Part shown: positions 27,011 through 35,000 of the stretch, piece after piece | Numbering within the stretch: position 1 is the first letter of the stretch | How the letters are laid out: every line of letters starts with the position of its first letter | Source of the DNA: Pedosphaera sp. | GTDB lineage: Bacteria > Verrucomicrobiota > Verrucomicrobiia > Limisphaerales > JADLHS01 | Length of the DNA stretch: 64,000 nt | Direction: 5' to 3' | NCBI GenBank assembly: GCA_009695195.1 | Contig: SIBJ01000002.1 | Span: 79,452 to 143,451, forward strand | Notes under the pieces: generated by a model | Told to the model about the DNA's origin: nothing | Databases searched by the model: none | The model's input: only the letters and a program-made list of their open reading frames with translations | Translations under genes and position numbers: made by a program

Positions 27011-27400
27011 ATGCGCCATCTGCCCTTCATCAGTTGGATCGCCAACCGGGTTGCCGGCTTCTTCGCCAACCGGTTCGTGGACTTTCTCAACTCCGAACCG
27101 ACGCGCACCAGCGGCTTCCTGGCCGATTACCGCACCGCAAAAATCGCCGCGCGCGATGGCGACCTGCCGCAGGCCATCAAGTTCGCCGAGGAACAACTCG
27201 AGAAAAAGCCGAAACAGTACGAGGGCCTGATGTTGCTCGCCTCGCTTTACGCCGACGCCGGCCACGTCGAGAAGGCCATCACCATGATGAATCGCATCCT
27301 CACGAATCCCGGCGCGACCGGAAAACAAAAACAGACCGCGCTGCACGAGAAAGATAATTACGAACGCCTGCTCGTTTCCGGTGTCATAAAACCGAAGTGA
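27011..27400 (+). CDS. Small TPR-like protein
   Basis: A 129-aa protein with a short N-terminal amphipathic or weakly membrane-associated helix (FISWIANRVAGFFANRFVDF) and then about two tetratricopeptide-like helix pairs (DLPQAIKFAEEQLEKKPKQYEGLMLLASLYADAGHVEKAI). TPRs bind partner proteins and no enzyme motif is present. Start choice is uncertain: ATG 27011 avoids the longer frame that overlaps purA. It ends four bases before uppS, so the two are probably co-transcribed. Confidence 0.6.
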   Translation: MRHLPFISWIANRVAGFFANRFVDFLNSEPTRTSGFLADYRTAKIAARDGDLPQAIKFAEEQLEKKPKQYEGLMLLASLYADAGHVEKAITMMNRILTNPGATGKQKQTALHEKDNYERLLVSGVIKPK

Positions 27401-27404
27401 TTCC

Positions 27405-28142
27405 ATGAGCATCCACGCCAGCCATCTCAGCCCCGAGGCCAAAGCCTCTTTGCCCCAGCACGTCGCCGTCATCATGGACGGCAACGGCCGTTGGGCAAAG
27501 CAGCGCCATCTCCCGCGCATCGAGGGCCATCGCCAGGGCGCGGAATCCGCCCGCGCCATCATCCGCGCCGCCGGCGAACTCGGCATCAAATACCTCACCC
27601 TCTACGCCTTCTCCGCCGAGAATTGGAATCGCCCCAAGGACGAAGTGGACGCGCTGATGAAATATCTCGTTCACTACCTCAAGACCGAGACGAGCGAGTT
27701 GAATAAGAACAACGTCCGCCTCGAAGTCATCGGCCAGATTTATCGCCTGCCGGAAAATGTTCAGGAGCAGCTCAAGAAATCCATGGCCACGCTCTCGAAG
27801 AACAACGGCCTCACGCTCGTCATGGCGTTGAGCTACGGCGGGCGCATCGAGATCGTCGCCGCCGTCCGCGCCATCGCCGAGAAGGCCAAGTCGGGAAAAC
27901 TCGACCCCGCCGACATCAACGAGCAAGTCATCTCGCAACACCTTTGGACGCGCAACATCCCCGACCCCGACGTTCTCATCCGCACCAGCGGCGAAATGCG
28001 CGTCAGCAATTTTCTCCTTTGGCAGATCAGCTACGCCGAACTCGTCATCACCCCGACGCTCTGGCCCGACTTCCGCAAACCGCAATTTATCGCCGCGCTG
28101 GAGGAATACGCCCGGCGGCATCGGCGGTTCGGCGGAGTTTGA
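27405..28142 (+). CDS. uppS: Isoprenyl transferase (undecaprenyl diphosphate synthase)
   Basis: A 245-aa cis-prenyltransferase that condenses isopentenyl diphosphate units onto farnesyl diphosphate to make the C55 lipid carrier for peptidoglycan. It has the catalytic MDGNGRWA (Asp25), GHRQGAES, LTLYAFSAENW and the C-terminal RTSGEMRVSNFLLWQ. Length matches the family. Downstream cdsA, dxr and ispG belong to the same lipid and isoprenoid theme, though a HEAT gene intervenes. Confidence 0.97.
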   Translation: MSIHASHLSPEAKASLPQHVAVIMDGNGRWAKQRHLPRIEGHRQGAESARAIIRAAGELGIKYLTLYAFSAENWNRPKDEVDALMKYLVHYLKTETSELNKNNVRLEVIGQIYRLPENVQEQLKKSMATLSKNNGLTLVMALSYGGRIEIVAAVRAIAEKAKSGKLDPADINEQVISQHLWTRNIPDPDVLIRTSGEMRVSNFLLWQISYAELVITPTLWPDFRKPQFIAALEEYARRHRRFGGV

Positions 28143-28153
28143 CTCTGCTATCC

Positions 28154-29119
28154 ATGAAGACCAAGTTGCGCATCATACTGCTCAGCACGTTCGCGGGGCT
28201 ACTTGTTTGGCTCTTGATTCAGTTTGTTCTTCCGGACGGTGAGCCGTTCTACAAAGGTCATCCCCTTTGTTATTGGGTGGTTCAATTATCCTCCGATAGG
28301 CCGCGGCGTGATCCAACCGTTCTTAAAGCCCTGCGCCAAATGGGCCAGCCTGCCATTGACCGACTGACCTGGCTTCTCGAACACGGGGATTCCGCACACC
28401 CAGATTCCAGATTCGAGAAACAGCTTGCGCGCCACATGGGCCAGAATTCCCACGTGGGTGAATTCCCTGTCTGGACGGCCCAACAATATTACGCAGCCCG
28501 AGCGCTTGGAAGTCTCGGATCGGCGGCGAAATCCGCCATTCCCGCCCTTGAGAGAATGACCGCGTCGGCCGGAGATTCTACAGTGCAAATTCCCGCACGC
28601 GCGGCGCTGATCCTGATTCGGAAGGACAGTATTACCGAATATGTCAGGACGTATGCCGATCATGATAACACCAACTCCGGCTACGCTCGCGCATTGCTGG
28701 CGGAGGTCGGACCGGCAGCTAGTGAGATGATTCCATTGCTCCTCAAGGAATTGGAATCAACCAACTCGCAAACCCAGTATCGGGCGATAGGTTTACTTTC
28801 CTGTGTCGGCGTCGAGTCGAGTGATGTTGTCCCTGTGCTCGCCAAATTTATCAGCAGCGGAAATGTAAAACTGCGCGAATCGGCTATCTTCGGACTCTCA
28901 GCTTTTGGGCCTCTGGCCAAACCTGTCATCACGCAGGTCGCTGCCGAACTGAAGAGCCCGCAACAATCCACCAGAGCCGCCGCGATGATTTTCATTTCCA
29001 GAGCCGTCAACCGTGAGGAGTTTAAGTCCGTCTTGCCAGCGGTTGAATTCGCGACCGGTGATTCAGATCCACTAGTACGTGAACTCGCCACCGCCGTACT
29101 CGACAGGAATGAGAAATAG
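28154..29119 (+). CDS. Membrane-anchored HEAT-repeat protein (paralogue of the 4211 gene)
   Basis: A 321-aa protein with one N-terminal transmembrane helix (about 6-23), then a P-L-C-YW segment and five or more HEAT repeats (ALGSLGSAAKSAIPAL, LLAEVGPAASEMIPLL, GLSAFGPLAKPVI). Its overall plan and the YW motif after the helix match the gene at 4211, so the two are probably paralogues. It interrupts uppS-cdsA and has a lower GC content than its neighbours. I start it at ATG 28154, 12 bases after uppS. The longer frame reads uppS out of phase. Function unknown. Confidence 0.7.
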   Translation: MKTKLRIILLSTFAGLLVWLLIQFVLPDGEPFYKGHPLCYWVVQLSSDRPRRDPTVLKALRQMGQPAIDRLTWLLEHGDSAHPDSRFEKQLARHMGQNSHVGEFPVWTAQQYYAARALGSLGSAAKSAIPALERMTASAGDSTVQIPARAALILIRKDSITEYVRTYADHDNTNSGYARALLAEVGPAASEMIPLLLKELESTNSQTQYRAIGLLSCVGVESSDVVPVLAKFISSGNVKLRESAIFGLSAFGPLAKPVITQVAAELKSPQQSTRAAAMIFISRAVNREEFKSVLPAVEFATGDSDPLVRELATAVLDRNEK

Positions 29120-29145
29120 CGCTTGCCTGAAATGGCAATTGGAAA

Positions 29146-29174
29146 TTGGCAATCCCCCGCCCCGTTGTTAGCCT
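29146..29174 (+). promoter_or_regulatory. Predicted cdsA promoter with a near-leaderless start
   Basis: TTGGCA (29146-29151) and TAGCCT (29169-29174) are spaced by 17 bases. The cdsA ATG at 29182 lies only seven bases beyond the -10, so the transcript would be leaderless or nearly so. Confidence 0.45.
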
Positions 29175-29181
29175 CGCGCGC

Positions 29182-30102
29182 ATGTCAGAAACGCCCGTTG
29201 CCGCGCCCCCCGTCTCCAAGGCGAAGATTTTTCTTCGCCGGCTGGTCAGCACCGTGATTCTGTGGGGCGTCATCCTCACGGCGATGTTCTCGGGCCACAA
29301 GTTGATCTCGGATTACGTCTTCCTCGTCATCATGCTCGCGCTCGCGGGTTTTGGTCTGGCGGAGTTCTACGGGTTGGTGGAGAAGCGCGACTTCGTCTGC
29401 TTCAAGTGGTGGGGCTTGTTCGGCGGCGTGCTGCTGATGGGCGGGACGTTTCTGCATTGCACCGGCATGTTGGGCATCCACGATTCGCCCGCGCGCGTGA
29501 ACGACTTCGAGACGGGCTTCCTGATTTTGTTCGTCCTCGGGCTGTGCGTGCGGCAATTCGTTTCCCGAAGCAACACGGCCGGCATCCTCGCCATCTCGAC
29601 GACTCTCTTCGGCCTGATGTATGTCCCGTGGCTGCTGAACTTCATCCAGAAAATCAATTTCTTCCCCGGCATCGCCGGCCACGGCAAATACTACGTCCTC
29701 TACTTCATCGTCGTCACGAAGTTCAGCGACTCGGGCGCGTATGCCGTCGGCTCGCTCATCGGCAGACACAAAATGATTCCGCGCATCAGTCCGGGGAAAA
29801 CCTGGGAAGGGTTCGGCGGCGCGATTGTGGTTTCGACCGCCGCGAGCCTGGTCTTCACGCATTTTCTCGGCGACAAGATGCCCGGCATGAAACCGTTGCA
29901 CGCCGTCGTGCTAGGCGTGGTCCTGAGTTCAACCGCCGTCATCGGCGACCTCATCGAATCGTTGTTCAAGCGCGAGGCGGGTGTGAAGGACTCGGGGAAA
30001 TTCTTCCCGGGCATTGGCGGCATTCTCGACCTGCTCGACAGTCTGCTGTTTAATGCACCCATCATGTATTTGTATCTGCGGCATGTCCTGACGCATCCTT
30101 AA
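29182..30102 (+). CDS. cdsA: Phosphatidate cytidylyltransferase
   Basis: A 306-aa polytopic membrane enzyme that makes CDP-diacylglycerol from phosphatidate and CTP. It has about eight hydrophobic segments, the KFSDSGAYAVGSLIGRHKM and SPGKTWEGFGGAIV motifs, and a C-terminal signature GVKDSGKFFPGIGGILDLLDS. In proteobacteria the last part usually reads PGHGG-LDR-DS. The Ile and Leu here are like the variants I recall from chlamydiae, which fits a PVC-group host. ATG 29182 is preferred over 29146, which would lie in the promoter. The stop is the first bases of an inverted repeat. Confidence 0.93.
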   Translation: MSETPVAAPPVSKAKIFLRRLVSTVILWGVILTAMFSGHKLISDYVFLVIMLALAGFGLAEFYGLVEKRDFVCFKWWGLFGGVLLMGGTFLHCTGMLGIHDSPARVNDFETGFLILFVLGLCVRQFVSRSNTAGILAISTTLFGLMYVPWLLNFIQKINFFPGIAGHGKYYVLYFIVVTKFSDSGAYAVGSLIGRHKMIPRISPGKTWEGFGGAIVVSTAASLVFTHFLGDKMPGMKPLHAVVLGVVLSSTAVIGDLIESLFKREAGVKDSGKFFPGIGGILDLLDSLLFNAPIMYLYLRHVLTHP

Positions 30103-30255
30103 CCACGAATGAACACGAATAGACACGAAAGGGTTGACGCGAATTACGCGAATTGCCGCGAATTCAAAACCGGCTTTTCTCAATTCGTGATAATTCGCGA
30201 AATTCACGTCGAAGCTTTCCTTCCGATTCGTGTCCATTCGTGTCCATTCGTGGTT
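30101..30255. repeat. Nested inverted repeat between cdsA and dxr
   Basis: Outer arms 30101-30129 and 30227-30255 are reverse complements at 27 of 29 positions and are built from CACGAAT-type units. Inner arms 30139-30164 and 30182-30207 match at 21 of 26 and are built from CGAATT-type units. The centre is GC-poor. The element fills the whole cdsA-dxr gap and ends three bases before the dxr ATG, leaving no room for a separate ribosome-binding site. Confidence 0.85.
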
Positions 30256-30257
30256 GC

Positions 30258-31403
30258 ATGAAAAACGTCGTCGTTCTCGGCAGCACCGGCTCCATTGGCA
30301 CCAGCACCCTCAAGGTCGCCGAGGATTTGCCGGACCGCATCCGCTTGCTCGCGCTCGCGGCGGGGAATAACTCGGACTTGCTCATCGAGCAAACGCGAAA
30401 ACATCAACCCGTCGCCGTTTCCATCAACGACGAGGCGAAGGCGAATGAACTGCGCGGCACGCTGGGCGCGAATTGTGAAGTCTATTCCGGCAGCGAAGGA
30501 TTGCTGAAACTCGCCACGCTCCCCGCGGCGGACATCGTGCTCATCGCCATCGTCGGCACGGCGGGATTGCAGCCGGCGCTCGCGGCGATTCGCGCCGGCA
30601 AAGACATCGCCGTCGCGTCAAAGGAAATTCTGGTGATGGCCGGCGAGATCGTGATGAACGAGGCTCGCAAATACGGCGTGCGCGTGCTCGCCGTGGATAG
30701 CGAGCACTCCGCCATCTTCCAATGTCTCGATGGCAAACCTTCCGCCTCCGTCCGCAAACTTTGGCTCACCGCCAGCGGCGGTCCGTTTCGTGATAAAACA
30801 ACTTGGCCCAAGGAAAAATTTTCCGAGATCACCGTCGAGCGAGCGCTCAAACACCCGTCGTGGGTCATGGGCCGCAAGATCACGATTGATTCTGCCACGC
30901 TGTTCAACAAAGGACTGGAAATGATCGAAGCCCGCTGGCTGTTCGACATCGAGATGGCGCGCGTCGGCGTGGTCGTTCATCCGCAAAGCATTGTTCACTC
31001 GATGGTCGAGTTCGTGGACGGCTCACTCATCGCGCAGTTGTCCACGCCGGACATGTGCCTGCCGATCCAATACGCGCTCACTTATCCCGACCGCGCCGCG
31101 AGCGAACGAGTGCAGACTGATTTTCCGAAGATCGCCAACCTCACATTTGAAGAACCGGACGTGGAACGCTTCCCTGCGTTGGCGCTCGCCCGTCGCGCCG
31201 GCGAAGTCGGCGGAACTTTGCCCGCTGTTTTGAACGCCGCCAACGAAGTCGCGGTCGAAGCGTTCGTGAATCGGAAAATCAATTTCCCGCAGATCACGGA
31301 AACTGTGCGCCACACGATGGATACGCATCAAGTCGTGTCGCATCCGACGCTGGAACAGATTTTGGAGGCGGACGCGTGGGCGCGGGCCGCTGCCAGTTTG
31401 TAG
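30258..31403 (+). CDS. dxr: 1-deoxy-D-xylulose 5-phosphate reductoisomerase
   Basis: A 381-aa NADPH-dependent enzyme of the MEP pathway. The Rossmann motif GSTGSIGTSTLKV is at about 8-20. AVDSEHSAIFQCL and LTASGGPFRD form the active site with metal-binding Asp/Glu, and the closing NAANEVAVEAF helix is typical. I chose ATG 30258 over the longer frame, because the extra residues are encoded by the inverted repeat upstream. The stop codon TAG lies within the left arm of the next inverted repeat. ispG of the same pathway is two genes downstream. Confidence 0.96.
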   Translation: MKNVVVLGSTGSIGTSTLKVAEDLPDRIRLLALAAGNNSDLLIEQTRKHQPVAVSINDEAKANELRGTLGANCEVYSGSEGLLKLATLPAADIVLIAIVGTAGLQPALAAIRAGKDIAVASKEILVMAGEIVMNEARKYGVRVLAVDSEHSAIFQCLDGKPSASVRKLWLTASGGPFRDKTTWPKEKFSEITVERALKHPSWVMGRKITIDSATLFNKGLEMIEARWLFDIEMARVGVVVHPQSIVHSMVEFVDGSLIAQLSTPDMCLPIQYALTYPDRAASERVQTDFPKIANLTFEEPDVERFPALALARRAGEVGGTLPAVLNAANEVAVEAFVNRKINFPQITETVRHTMDTHQVVSHPTLEQILEADAWARAAASL

Positions 31404-31465
31404 CCGCCGACGTGAGGAGGCGAACGAAGAAAGTGCCCCCGCCTCCTCACGTCGGCGGTTACAAA
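31397..31465. repeat. Long perfect-stem inverted repeat containing the dxr stop codon
   Basis: Arms 31397-31422 and 31440-31465 are 26 bases each and pair at 25 positions plus one G-U in RNA, with a 17-base loop. The dxr stop codon is inside the left arm. The stem is GC-rich but no U-tract follows. It may act as a 3' mRNA stabiliser or a transcription pause site between dxr and rseP. Confidence 0.9.
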
Positions 31466-31472
31466 CCCGTCA

Positions 31473-31500
31473 TTGCCCCAGCCGGATTTTCGGCTATAAT
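31473..31500 (+). promoter_or_regulatory. Predicted rseP promoter
   Basis: TTGCCC (31473-31478) and a perfect TATAAT (31495-31500) are spaced by 16 bases, 34 bases before the rseP start and just after the dxr-rseP inverted repeat. It suggests that rseP-ispG can be transcribed separately from dxr. Confidence 0.6.
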
Positions 31501-31534
31501 CAACGCGCTCCGTTTGGGGTAAAAAATATTTAGC

Positions 31535-32950
31535 ATGTCTATATTGAAAATCATCTTCACGGTGTTCGAAGCGTTGCTCGCTTTGAACCTGCTCATCTTC
31601 GTTCACGAGTTGGGCCACTTTTTCGCCGCGCGCTGGCGCGGGTTGAGGGTGGACCGCTTCGCCATCTGGTTCGGCAAACCGATCTGGAAGAAAACCATCA
31701 ACGGCGTCGAGTACGCGCTCGGCTGGATTCCCGCCGGCGGCTACGTCGCGCTGCCGCAGATGGCCAGCATGGAAATGATCGAGGGCAAAGGCGAATCCAC
31801 CACCGCCCCGCTGCCGAACGTTACGGCACTCGACAAAATCATCGTCGCCTTCGCCGGGCCGTTGTTCAGTTTCCTGCTGGCGATCGCGTTCGCATTCGTC
31901 GTCTGGGGCGTCGGCAAGCCGGAGCAACGTTCCAAGGATTCCACCACCGTTGGTTGGGTGGACCCCACCGGCCCGGCGTACAAGGCCGGCTTGCGTCCCG
32001 GCGACAAAATCCTCGAAGTGGACGGCCACGCGGTCACGCAATTCGCCCCGCCTTCGCGCGACAGCATCACCTGGCGCATCGTCACCAGCGAAAACGCGAC
32101 CATCGCCATCAAGTATTCCCGCGACGGGAAGGAAGGCATCGCCAACGCCGTGCCCTTCAAGCGCGCCACCAAATGGTATGAGCGCAAGGCCCTCCGCCAG
32201 ATTCTCGTTGCGCCGACGCATCCCGCCATCATTGCTCTTGTCGCCACCAACAGTCCGGCCGCCGTTGCCGGCCTGCGAACCAACGACGAAGTCATCGCCA
32301 TAAACGGCGAGAGAATTTACAGCTTCGCGTCAGTGATCTGGGCCGAGGAAATGTTGACTAACGGCCCGGTGAAGCCGGTGCGGTTCACCATCAAACGCGG
32401 CAGCGAACAGTTCGAACGCGAAATTCTCGCCGAGAAGCCCGTCAAACCGGCGAAAGCCAATCCCTCGTTTGGCATCCTCGCGTGGGCGCTCGTCGCGGAC
32501 GAAGAAATCGTCCATCCCGCGCCGCTCGACCAGATCCGCGAGAGCGCCGGCCAGATTTTTGCGACCATCGGCACGGTGTTCTCGAGCAAATCGGATGTCA
32601 GCGTCCAGCAACTCGGCGGCGCGGTTATGATCATCCGCGTTTACAAAAATTTCTTTGAAAGCGACAACGGCTGGCGGCGCGTGCTGTGGTTCAGCGTCAT
32701 CCTCAATGTAAACCTCGCCCTGCTCAACCTCCTGCCGCTGCCCGTGCTTGACGGCGGACACATCACGCTCGCGCTCATCGAAGCCATCCGGCGGCGTCCG
32801 GTCAGCCCACGACTGTTGAACTACATCCAAAGCGGTTTCGCCGTGTTGCTGATCATCTTCATGCTCTACATCGGATTCTTCGACACCGGCGACTGGGTAC
32901 GCGCGGCCCGCGCCGACCGTGATATCCCGGTGCTGTTCGCGCCCAAGTGA
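31535..32950 (+). CDS. rseP: RIP site-2 metalloprotease (RseP-like)
   Basis: A 471-aa intramembrane zinc protease. The HELGH site is at 24-28 in the first membrane helix and the partner Asp is in LLPLPVLDGGH near the C-terminus. Between them are two PDZ domains (about 125-200 around GPAYKAGLRPGDKILEV, and about 215-300 around AAVAGLRTNDEVIAIN) that gate substrate access. Homologues cut anti-sigma factors or signal-peptide remnants. No sigma/anti-sigma pair is near, so the substrate is unknown. Its TGA overlaps the ispG ATG (ATGA), so they are translationally coupled. Confidence 0.93.
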   Translation: MSILKIIFTVFEALLALNLLIFVHELGHFFAARWRGLRVDRFAIWFGKPIWKKTINGVEYALGWIPAGGYVALPQMASMEMIEGKGESTTAPLPNVTALDKIIVAFAGPLFSFLLAIAFAFVVWGVGKPEQRSKDSTTVGWVDPTGPAYKAGLRPGDKILEVDGHAVTQFAPPSRDSITWRIVTSENATIAIKYSRDGKEGIANAVPFKRATKWYERKALRQILVAPTHPAIIALVATNSPAAVAGLRTNDEVIAINGERIYSFASVIWAEEMLTNGPVKPVRFTIKRGSEQFEREILAEKPVKPAKANPSFGILAWALVADEEIVHPAPLDQIRESAGQIFATIGTVFSSKSDVSVQQLGGAVMIIRVYKNFFESDNGWRRVLWFSVILNVNLALLNLLPLPVLDGGHITLALIEAIRRRPVSPRLLNYIQSGFAVLLIIFMLYIGFFDTGDWVRAARADRDIPVLFAPK

Positions 32951-34875
32951 TGACCGCCGCCATGCGCTACTGCGAATCGCCCTACCTCCACCGGCGCCGT
33001 CAGACCCGCGAGATCACAGTGGGTGATCCGCAGCATGGCGGCTTCACCATGGGCGGCAATCATCCCGTCGTGATGCAGTCCATGCTCACGTGCGACACGA
33101 TGGACACCACCGAGTGCGTGAAGCAAACGCTCGAACTCGTCGAGGTCGGCTGCCAACTCGTCCGCATCACCGCACCGACGGTGAAGGACGCGGCGAACCT
33201 GCGGAACATCGTGGTTGAGTTGCACAAGCTCGGCTGTTTCGTTCCCATCGTAGCGGACATTCATTTCAAACCTGACGCCGCGATGGAAGCGGTGAAGTGG
33301 GTGGAAGTCGTGCGAGTGAATCCCGGCAACTACGCCGACTCGAAAAAATTTGCCATCAAGGAATACACCGACGAGCAATACGCCACCGAGTTGAAGCGCA
33401 TCGAGGAAAAGTTTACGCCGCTCGTGATCGAAGCGAAGAAGCTGAAGCGTTGTCTCCGCATCGGCACGAACCACGGCTCGCTCTCCGACCGTATCATGAA
33501 CCGCTTCGGCGACACGCCGCTCGGCATGGTTGAGAGTGCGCTGGAGTTCGCCCGCATCGCGCGCAAACACGACTTCCACAATTTCAAGTTCTCGATGAAG
33601 TCGTCCAATCCCAAGGTGATGATCGAGTGCTATCGCCTCCTCGTCGCGCGACTCGAACAGGAAGGGCCGGACTGGAATTATCCCATCCACCTCGGCGTTA
33701 CCGAAGCCGGCGAGGGCGAGGATGGCCGGATCAAATCCGCCATCGGCATCGGTTCCCTGCTGTGCGACGGACTGGGCGACACCATCCGTGTTTCGCTCAC
33801 GGAAGATTCGCCGCGAGAGATTGAAGTGTGCCGGGATTTGCTAGCGCAGATTCCTCTTCTTAGCGTAGCGGCGACTCGGCAGAGCGCCGCATCCTTTTCG
33901 GGTTCTTCAGATGGCGGCGTTCTGCCGAACGCCGCTACGTGGCCATTCGACCCGTTTCACTTCGAGAAACGCGAGACGCCGGAGATCAAGCTGAACGAAA
34001 ACACCAAATGCGGCGGCGAACAACTCATCCGCGTCGTCGTCACGCAGGCGACGTGGGACAAAGTCGCGCCGAAGATTCGCCCCAAGGACGACGTGAAACC
34101 GGAGGCGGTTTATGAAGACCTGAACGTCGCCGAACTCGATCCGACGCAGGACTTCGACATCAACTGCGACACCCAACTCGTCACCGTGAAGGACGGCGTG
34201 AACCTGCCGGCCATCACCGCGTTCCGTTTGCTCGCGGCGAAGTTGAAACGGCTTGGCCGGAACAATCCGATTTTGCTGAAGGATTGTTTGAGCTTTGGAA
34301 ATCAAGCGGCGCACCTCCTCTCCCCGTCCCTCTCCTCCATTCCGAATGGAGGAGAGGGTGGCCGCAGGCCGGGAGAGGAGGGGCGTTTCCCGCTCGAACC
34401 CAAGATCGCCCTGCTCCGCGCCTCCGTCGTGATTGGCTCGCTGCTGGCGGATGGGATTGGCGACGCGATTCTGGTGCGCGGCGAAGCCGGCGGCGGACAA
34501 TCGCTGCGGCTGGCTTACAACATTTTGCAGGCGGCGGGCTGCCGTTCGTTCAAGACCGATTACGTCGCGTGCCCGTCGTGCGGGCGGACGCTGTTCAACT
34601 TGCAGACCGTGACCGCGAGCATCAAGACGCGCACGGAGCATCTCAAGGGCGTGAAGATCGCCATCATGGGCTGCATCGTGAACGGCCCGGGCGAAATGGC
34701 CGACGCGGACTTCGGCTACGTGGGCGGCGCGCCCGGCAAGATCAATCTCTACGTCGGCAAGACCCCGATCAAATTCAACATCCCCGAAGCCGAAGCCGTG
34801 GAACGTCTCGTTGACCTCATCAAGGAACACAACAAGTGGGTCGAGCCGGAGGCGAAAGAATTAGTGAGTCAATGA
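32950..34875 (+). CDS. ispG: 4-hydroxy-3-methylbut-2-enyl diphosphate synthase, long form, with two palindromic insertions
   Basis: A 641-aa iron-sulfur enzyme of the MEP pathway. The N-terminal TIM barrel (about 15-300) starts with GGNHPVVMQSMLTCDTMDT. The C-terminal [4Fe-4S] domain has CPSCGRTLFNLQ and MGCIVNGPGEMADADFGYVGG. Between them is the extra domain of the long IspG type known from plants, chlamydiae and Bacteroidetes. The gene carries two inverted repeats in frame: one encodes residues about 305-330, at the barrel/insert boundary, and one encodes about 455-478 (rich in Pro/Ser/Gly). Neither piece looks like family sequence. Conserved motifs resume in the same frame after each, so the enzyme is probably functional. 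Confidence 0.93.
   Translation: MTAAMRYCESPYLHRRRQTREITVGDPQHGGFTMGGNHPVVMQSMLTCDTMDTTECVKQTLELVEVGCQLVRITAPTVKDAANLRNIVVELHKLGCFVPIVADIHFKPDAAMEAVKWVEVVRVNPGNYADSKKFAIKEYTDEQYATELKRIEEKFTPLVIEAKKLKRCLRIGTNHGSLSDRIMNRFGDTPLGMVESALEFARIARKHDFHNFKFSMKSSNPKVMIECYRLLVARLEQEGPDWNYPIHLGVTEAGEGEDGRIKSAIGIGSLLCDGLGDTIRVSLTEDSPREIEVCRDLLAQIPLLSVAATRQSAASFSGSSDGGVLPNAATWPFDPFHFEKRETPEIKLNENTKCGGEQLIRVVVTQATWDKVAPKIRPKDDVKPEAVYEDLNVAELDPTQDFDINCDTQLVTVKDGVNLPAITAFRLLAAKLKRLGRNNPILLKDCLSFGNQAAHLLSPSLSSIPNGGEGGRRPGEEGRFPLEPKIALLRASVVIGSLLADGIGDAILVRGEAGGGQSLRLAYNILQAAGCRSFKTDYVACPSCGRTLFNLQTVTASIKTRTEHLKGVKIAIMGCIVNGPGEMADADFGYVGGAPGKINLYVGKTPIKFNIPEAEAVERLVDLIKEHNKWVEPEAKELVSQ
33864..33939. repeat. Palindromic element family 1, copy inside ispG
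   Basis: Arms 33864-33892 and 33911-33939 (29 bases each) are near-complete reverse complements with an 18-base centre. The arm sequence beginning CGTAGCGGCG and containing CTCGGCAGAGCGCCGC matches the intergenic element at 56329-56404. It is read in frame as part of IspG. Confidence 0.85.
34312..34384. repeat. Nested inverted repeat inside ispG
   Basis: The inner arms 34328-34342 and 34344-34358 are perfect 15-mers around one central base. The outer arms around 34314-34324 and 34371-34382 pair CCTCCTCTCCC with its complement. The pattern of CTCTCC and GGAGAGG with a GGCCGCAGGCC insert is a common type of dispersed palindrome. It encodes a Pro/Ser/Gly-rich run of IspG. Confidence 0.85.
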
Positions 34876-35000
34876 CTCGCGATGAACTCAAAGAAATTAC
34901 CGCGCGGTTAAAGGCCGGCGGGTATTCTAAGGTTGGCAACTATACGTTCCCGCGCCAAAAACGGCGACGTTCAAACCATGAATTATCACGAACAGCTTGA
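34872..35000 (+). CDS. Possible 42-aa small protein overlapping the ispG stop
   Basis: The ATG overlaps the ispG TGA (ATGA) and the frame reads MTRDELKEITARLKAGGY, then a basic KRRR stretch and a stop at 35000. The coupling geometry favours translation, but it overlaps the next gene and I recognise no family. It could also be the remains of a longer gene. Confidence 0.25.
   Translation: MTRDELKEITARLKAGGYSKVGNYTFPRQKRRRSNHELSRTA

Noticed and set aside
33864..34384. Sequencing or assembly error as the cause of the odd IspG segments
   Set aside because: Both segments keep the reading frame, have clear palindromic structure, and one has a second genomic copy. Random error would not do this.
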